From positions 1 through 19,338 of the forward strand of contig DASTCC010000512.1 of NCBI GenBank assembly GCA_035711465.1: 19,338 nt of DNA, written 5' to 3'. The notes under the pieces are model-generated. The model was not told where the DNA came from. It saw only the letters and a program-made list of their open reading frames with translations, and ran no database searches. The DNA is from DASTCC01 sp035711465 (GTDB taxonomy: Bacteria; Acidobacteriota; Vicinamibacteria; Vicinamibacterales; SCN-69-37). A program made the position numbers and the translations under genes. Below, in pieces: positions 15,755 to 19,338 of this stretch. Position 1 is the stretch's first letter. The number at the start of each line of letters is the position of its first letter.

Positions 15755-16507
15755 GTGTCGAAACCGGCCTTTTCCCGCGTCCTGCTGAAGCTTTCCGGCG
15801 AAGCGCTGATGGGCGATCAGCAATTCGGGATCGACCCCGGCGTCGCCACACAGATCGCCCGCGAAATCGGCGAAATCCAGGCCCTCGGCGTCCAGACCAG
15901 CGTCGTCATCGGCGGCGGCAACATCTTCCGCGGCCTGGCCGCGAGCGCGCGCGGCATGGATCGATCGACGGCCGACTCGATGGGCATGCTGGCGACGGTC
16001 ATCAACGCCCTCGCCCTGCAGGACGCGCTCGAGCAGATCGGTGTCAGCACGCGGGTCGCGACCGCGATCGAAATGCGGGCGGTGGCCGAGCCGTTCATCC
16101 GGCGCCGCGCCATCCGCCATCTCGAGAAGGGCCGTGTCGTCGTCTTCGCGGCCGGCACGGGCAATCCGTACTTCACGACCGACACGGCCGCGGCGTTGCG
16201 GGCGATGGAAATGCGTGCCGAGGTCATCCTCAAGGGCACGAAGGTCGACGGCATCTACTCCGCCGATCCGATGCTCGACCCGACGGCGAGCCGCTACGAC
16301 GCGATTTCCTATCTCGAAGTGCTCGAGCGCCGCCTCAAGGTCATGGACGCGACGGCGATCTCGCTCTGCATGGACAACAGGCTGCCGATCATCGTCTTCA
16401 ACCTGCGTCAGCATGGCAACGTCCGCCGCGTGGTGATGGGCGAGCCGGTCGGCACGCGCGTCTCCGGCGAGCGGATGTCCGACCTGCAACCGCAATCGAA
16501 GAGCTGA
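15755..16507 (+). CDS. pyrH: Uridylate (UMP) kinase
   Basis: Phosphorylates UMP to UDP in pyrimidine synthesis; hexameric amino-acid-kinase fold, usually allosterically controlled by GTP and UTP. The 250-residue product carries RVLLKLSGEALMG (ATP-binding), VVIGGGNIFRG, DSMGMLATVINALALQDALE, FAAGTGNPYFTTDTAAALRA and KVDGIYSADP, all PyrH signatures, and is complete. Two in-frame GTG starts are possible, 15734 and 15755. The second is preferred because it gives the usual short N-terminus and because a TATAAT lies between the two. Neither has a ribosome binding site. The gene sits in the standard rpsB-tsf-pyrH-frr order but is flanked on both sides by 7-bp-period repeats. Confidence 0.95.
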   Translation: MSKPAFSRVLLKLSGEALMGDQQFGIDPGVATQIAREIGEIQALGVQTSVVIGGGNIFRGLAASARGMDRSTADSMGMLATVINALALQDALEQIGVSTRVATAIEMRAVAEPFIRRRAIRHLEKGRVVVFAAGTGNPYFTTDTAAALRAMEMRAEVILKGTKVDGIYSADPMLDPTASRYDAISYLEVLERRLKVMDATAISLCMDNRLPIIVFNLRQHGNVRRVVMGEPVGTRVSGERMSDLQPQSKS

Positions 16508-16510
16508 CAC

Positions 16511-16545
16511 GAGGACCGACGGACTCGGACCGAGGACCCAGGACC
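16511..16545 (+). repeat. Tandem GGACC repeats of about 7 bp (pyrH-frr spacer)
   Basis: GGAC occurs five times, at 16513, 16521, 16527, 16534 and 16541, with spacings of 8, 6, 7 and 7 bases. The clearest unit is [GC]AGGACC. On the minus strand the unit reads GGTCCT[GC], close to the GGTGCT[GA] unit of the tsf-pyrH array, so both may belong to one family. The last AGGA (16540-16543) lies 8 bases before the frr ATG and may serve as its ribosome binding site. Confidence 0.7.
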
Positions 16546-16551
16546 CCACCA

Positions 16552-17121
16552 ATGGATGTGAACGATCTGAAGGGCCTGAACGGCGAAGTGAAACGGCGCA
16601 TGGACAGCGCCATCGAACACGTCCGCAAGGAACTTTCCGGGCTGCGCAGCGGCCGCGCATCGGTCTCGCTCCTCGATCCGGTGCAGGTCGAGGCCTACGG
16701 CACGACGATGCCCCTCAACCAGGTCGCGTCGCTGTCGGTGCCGGAGCCGGCGCTGATCGTGGCCACGCCCTTCGATCCGACGCTGATGGGCGCGATCGAG
16801 CGGGCGATTCAGAAAGCCAACCTCGGACTGAATCCCGCGTCGGACGGCAAGGTCGTGCGCATCCCGATTCCGCCGCTCACCGAGGAACGCCGCAAAGAGA
16901 TGTCGCGGCTCGTGCACAAGTACGCGGAAGACGGCCGTAACGCGGTCCGGCAGGTGCGCCGCGACGCCAACGATCGGCTCAAGAAGCTGCTGAAGGATCA
17001 CAAGATCTCGGAGGACGAAGAACGCCGCGCGCTCGAGGAGGTGCAGAAGATCACCGACCAGCACGTCGCCGGCATCGACGAACTCCAGAAGAAGAAGGAT
17101 CAGGAACTGCTCGGCAGGTAG
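16552..17121 (+). CDS. frr: Ribosome recycling factor
   Basis: Works with EF-G to split the post-termination ribosome. The 189-residue product is close to the usual 185 and has the three-helix plus beta-alpha-beta layout: an N-terminal helix ending in ELSGLRSGRASVSLLDPVQV (27-46), YGTTMPLNQVASLSVPEP (49-66), NLGLNPASDGKVVRIPIPPL and the long C-terminal helices (EERRKEMSRLVHKYAEDGR, RRDANDRLKKLLKD). The conserved Arg of GRAS, needed for function in homologues, is present. ATG 16552 is the start; a weak AGGA lies 8 bases upstream within a repeat. thrC begins 13 bases after the stop. Confidence 0.97.
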   Translation: MDVNDLKGLNGEVKRRMDSAIEHVRKELSGLRSGRASVSLLDPVQVEAYGTTMPLNQVASLSVPEPALIVATPFDPTLMGAIERAIQKANLGLNPASDGKVVRIPIPPLTEERRKEMSRLVHKYAEDGRNAVRQVRRDANDRLKKLLKDHKISEDEERRALEEVQKITDQHVAGIDELQKKKDQELLGR

Positions 17122-17134
17122 CCGGCGCCCCTCA

Positions 17135-18331
17135 ATGCCCTCGTATTTCTCGCATCTCGAATGCTCGGTGCCGTGCGGCGCCGGGCCGTTCGATCCCCGG
17201 AACGTCCATCACCTCTGTCCGTGCGGCGCGCCCCTGCTGGCGCGCTACGACCTGACCGCGGCGCGCAAGTGGTCGCGCGAGTCGCTGGCCGGCCGCGAGC
17301 CGAACATGTGGCGCTACCGCGAGCTGATGCCGCTGCTCGAGACGCCCAAGGGCACCGAACGGCCCGTCACGCTCGGCGAGGGGTGGACGCCGCTGCTCCG
17401 TGCCCGCCGGCTCGGCAAGGAGCTCGGCCTGCAGCGGCTCTATATAAAGGACGAGTCGCCGAATCCGACCAACTCCTTCAAGGCCCGGGGTCTGTCGGCC
17501 GCGGTGACCCGCGCGCTCCATCTCGGGGCGAAGGTGCTCTCGATTCCGACGGCCGGCAACGCCGGCAACGCGATGGCCGCCTACGCCGCGCGCGCCGGTC
17601 TCGAGGCCAAGGTGTTCATGCCGCGCGACGTGAAGCGGCCGTTCATCCGCGAATGCGAGCTCTACAACGCGGACGTGACGCTCGTCGACGGCTTGATCAC
17701 CGACGCCGGCCGCATCGCCGCCGAACAGGGCGCGACGCGCGGGTGGTACGACGTCTCGACGCTGAAAGAGCCGTATCGCATCGAAGGCAAGAAGACGATG
17801 GGCTACGAGCTGGCCGAGCAGTTCGACTGGACGCTGCCCGACTGGATCATCTATCCCACCGGCGGCGGGACCGGCATGGTCGGGATGTGGAAGGCGTTCG
17901 CCGAGATGGCGGCGATGGGCTGGATCGATCCGGCGCGGCGGCCGCATATGGTCACCGTGCAGGCGGCCGGGTGCGCGCCGATCGTCCGGGCCTTCGGCGC
18001 CGGCGCGGAGAAGGCGACGCCGTGGGAGAACGCTCACACGATCGCCGACGGCCTGCGGGTGCCAAGAGCGATCGGCGACTTCCTGGTCCTGCGCGCGGTC
18101 CGCGATTCGAACGGCGCCGCGGTCGCGGTCGGCGACTCGGAAATGATCAAAGGGATGCGCGACCTCGGCCGCTTCGAAGGCATCAGCGCCGCCCCCGAAG
18201 GCGGCGCCGCGCTCCACGCGCTGCGCGTCCTGCAGAACGAGGGCCGCATCAAAGCGACCGACACCGTCGTCGTGTTCAACACGGGCGGCGCGCTGAAGTA
18301 CCTCGACGTCCTGGCGCCGGCGCAGGGCTGA
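17135..18331 (+). CDS. thrC: Threonine synthase (PLP-dependent)
   Basis: Converts O-phosphohomoserine to threonine, a fold-type II pyridoxal phosphate enzyme. The 398-residue product starts with a zinc-ribbon-like segment (Cys10, Cys14, Cys28, Cys30; C-x3-C and C-x-C). It has VTLGEGWTPLL (78-88), the PLP lysine in NPTNSFKARG (Lys116), GNAGNAMAAYAARAG (141-155) and the phosphate-binding glycine loop TGGGTGM (242-248). The N-terminal extension and these motifs fit the short bacterial threonine synthases rather than cysteate synthase or threonine dehydratase, which remain less likely alternatives. ATG 17135 has no clear ribosome binding site. The location after frr is unusual; uppS and cdsA more often follow. 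Confidence 0.9.
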   Translation: MPSYFSHLECSVPCGAGPFDPRNVHHLCPCGAPLLARYDLTAARKWSRESLAGREPNMWRYRELMPLLETPKGTERPVTLGEGWTPLLRARRLGKELGLQRLYIKDESPNPTNSFKARGLSAAVTRALHLGAKVLSIPTAGNAGNAMAAYAARAGLEAKVFMPRDVKRPFIRECELYNADVTLVDGLITDAGRIAAEQGATRGWYDVSTLKEPYRIEGKKTMGYELAEQFDWTLPDWIIYPTGGGTGMVGMWKAFAEMAAMGWIDPARRPHMVTVQAAGCAPIVRAFGAGAEKATPWENAHTIADGLRVPRAIGDFLVLRAVRDSNGAAVAVGDSEMIKGMRDLGRFEGISAAPEGGAALHALRVLQNEGRIKATDTVVVFNTGGALKYLDVLAPAQG

Positions 18332-18341
18332 TCGCCGGTTC

Positions 18342-19338
18342 ATGATCGGCGTCCTGTTCACCGGCGGCACCATCTCGATGCGGCTGGACCCGGCGACGGG
18401 CGCCGCCGTGCCAGCGATGGGCGCGGCCGACATCCTCGCGTCGGTGCCGGAGCTCGGATCGGTCGCCGACCTCGACGTCGAAGATTTCTCGCGCTTGCCC
18501 GGCCCGCACGTCACACCCGAACAGATGTGGCGCCTCGCCCGCCGGGCCGCGGCGTGGCTGGAGCGGCCGGACATCGACGGGCTGGTGATCACGCACGGCA
18601 CCGACACGATCGAAGAGACGTCGTGGCTGCTCGACCTGGTGCTGACGTCGGCCAAGCCGGCGGTGCTGGTCTGCGCCATGCGCACGGTGTCCGACGCGAG
18701 CTGGGACGGTCCGGCGAATCTGCTGGCCGCGGTCCGCGTCGCCGCCTCCCCTGCCGCGCGCGACCACGGCGTGCTCGTCGTCATGAACGAGCAGATCTTC
18801 GCGGCGCGCGAAGTCCGCAAAATCCACACGGAGGCGCCGTCGTCGTTCGCCTCGACGGAATTCGGACCGCTCGGCGTCGTCGACGGCGCTCGCGTCCTGA
18901 TGAAACGCGCGCCGCTGGTCCGGCCGTCGTGGCCCGACGCCGGCGCCGAGCCCGGGCTGCGCGTCAACCGCATCGACACGCGCGTCGAACTGCTGCAGGC
19001 GTACACGGGCATGGACGACGCGACCGTGCGGGCGACGATCGCGCGCGGCGCCAAGGGTCTGGCGGTGATCGGGTTCGGGCGCGGCAACGTGCCGCCGGCG
19101 ATCGTGCCGGCGATCGCCGACGGGTGCGCCGGCGGCATGCTGGTGACGGTGTCGTCGAGATCGTCGGCGGGCCGCGTCAGCCCGCGGTACGGGTACGACG
19201 GCGGCGGCCTCGATCTGATGCGCGCCGGCGCGATCCTGGCCGGCGGCCTGTCCGGCGCCAAGTCACGCCTGCTGCTGATGGCGGCGCTGGGCGCGGCCAC
19301 GGATCCCAAAGCCGAGCGTGCACTTGTGGAAAAGACGC
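18342..19338 (+). CDS. L-asparaginase (type I/II family), 3' end cut by window
   Basis: Hydrolyses asparagine to aspartate and ammonia. The visible 332 residues include both active-site triads of the family: FTGGTIS (Thr10 equals the nucleophilic Thr12 of E. coli AnsB) and THGTDTIEET (Thr87 and Asp88 equal Thr89 and Asp90), with Lys160 in AAREVRK at the place of Lys162. AMRTVSDASWDGPANLLAA, VLVVMNEQIFAAREV and FGPLGVV also match. There is no signal peptide, so it is probably cytoplasmic. ATG 18342 is 10 bases past the thrC stop and lacks a strong ribosome binding site. No stop is reached, but the length suggests only a few residues are missing. Linkage to thrC suggests a shared aspartate-family amino acid role. 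Confidence 0.92.
   Translation, partial: MIGVLFTGGTISMRLDPATGAAVPAMGAADILASVPELGSVADLDVEDFSRLPGPHVTPEQMWRLARRAAAWLERPDIDGLVITHGTDTIEETSWLLDLVLTSAKPAVLVCAMRTVSDASWDGPANLLAAVRVAASPAARDHGVLVVMNEQIFAAREVRKIHTEAPSSFASTEFGPLGVVDGARVLMKRAPLVRPSWPDAGAEPGLRVNRIDTRVELLQAYTGMDDATVRATIARGAKGLAVIGFGRGNVPPAIVPAIADGCAGGMLVTVSSRSSAGRVSPRYGYDGGGLDLMRAGAILAGGLSGAKSRLLLMAALGAATDPKAERALVEKT

Noticed and set aside
15053..16660. A 535-codon minus-strand open frame opposite tsf and pyrH
   Set aside because: Antisense shadow of conserved genes; it also reads through the repeat array.
17132..19309. A 725-codon minus-strand open frame opposite thrC and asparaginase
   Set aside because: Low-complexity, Arg/Ala/Ser-rich composition typical of antisense reading in high-GC DNA; both sense genes are strongly supported by motifs.

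Overview
The window is about 19.3 kb of high-GC DNA, gene-dense on both strands, with almost no gene-free sequence. All recognisable genes are chromosomal housekeeping or envelope genes; I see no phage, transposon, CRISPR, tRNA or rRNA. High GC, a pilMNOPQ operon arranged head to head with a ribosomal-protein operon, Ala/Glu-rich TPR proteins and PKD lipoproteins fit a member of the Acidobacteriota, perhaps the Vicinamibacteria. That placement is an inference from style and gene order, not a search result.

The minus-strand half (13066 down to 1) reads: pilM, pilN, pilO, pilP, pilQ (type IV pilus alignment complex and outer-membrane secretin), a 219-residue putative lipoprotein, a PKD-domain lipoprotein, a long acidic TPR protein, an M24 Xaa-Pro peptidase, accB, accC and thiE. 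Most junctions are 4-nt overlaps or gaps of 2 to 9 nt; only two gaps reach 56 to 69 nt. The run may therefore be one very long transcription unit or a few nested ones. A separate amino-acid permease follows, with its own promoter, and runs off the left edge.

The plus-strand half (13340 to the right edge) is a translation and ribosome-recycling operon: rplM (L13), rpsI (S9), rpsB (S2), tsf (EF-Ts), pyrH (UMP kinase), frr (ribosome recycling factor). It continues with thrC (threonine synthase) and an L-asparaginase cut by the right edge. The 273-bp divergent spacer (13067-13339) holds a near-consensus sigma-70 promoter for rplM and a candidate sigma-54 promoter for pilM.

The least ordinary parts are: (1) two 7-bp-period repeat tracts flanking pyrH, one of which folds into a long imperfect hairpin; (2) the sigma-54-like site placed so close to pilM that the message would be almost leaderless; (3) three uncharacterised envelope or TPR genes attached to the pilus operon; (4) a perfect 9-bp hairpin touching the tsf ribosome binding site; (5) a 10-base promoter core shared by the permease and pyrH upstream regions. 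I found no strong evidence for a wholly new multi-gene system.
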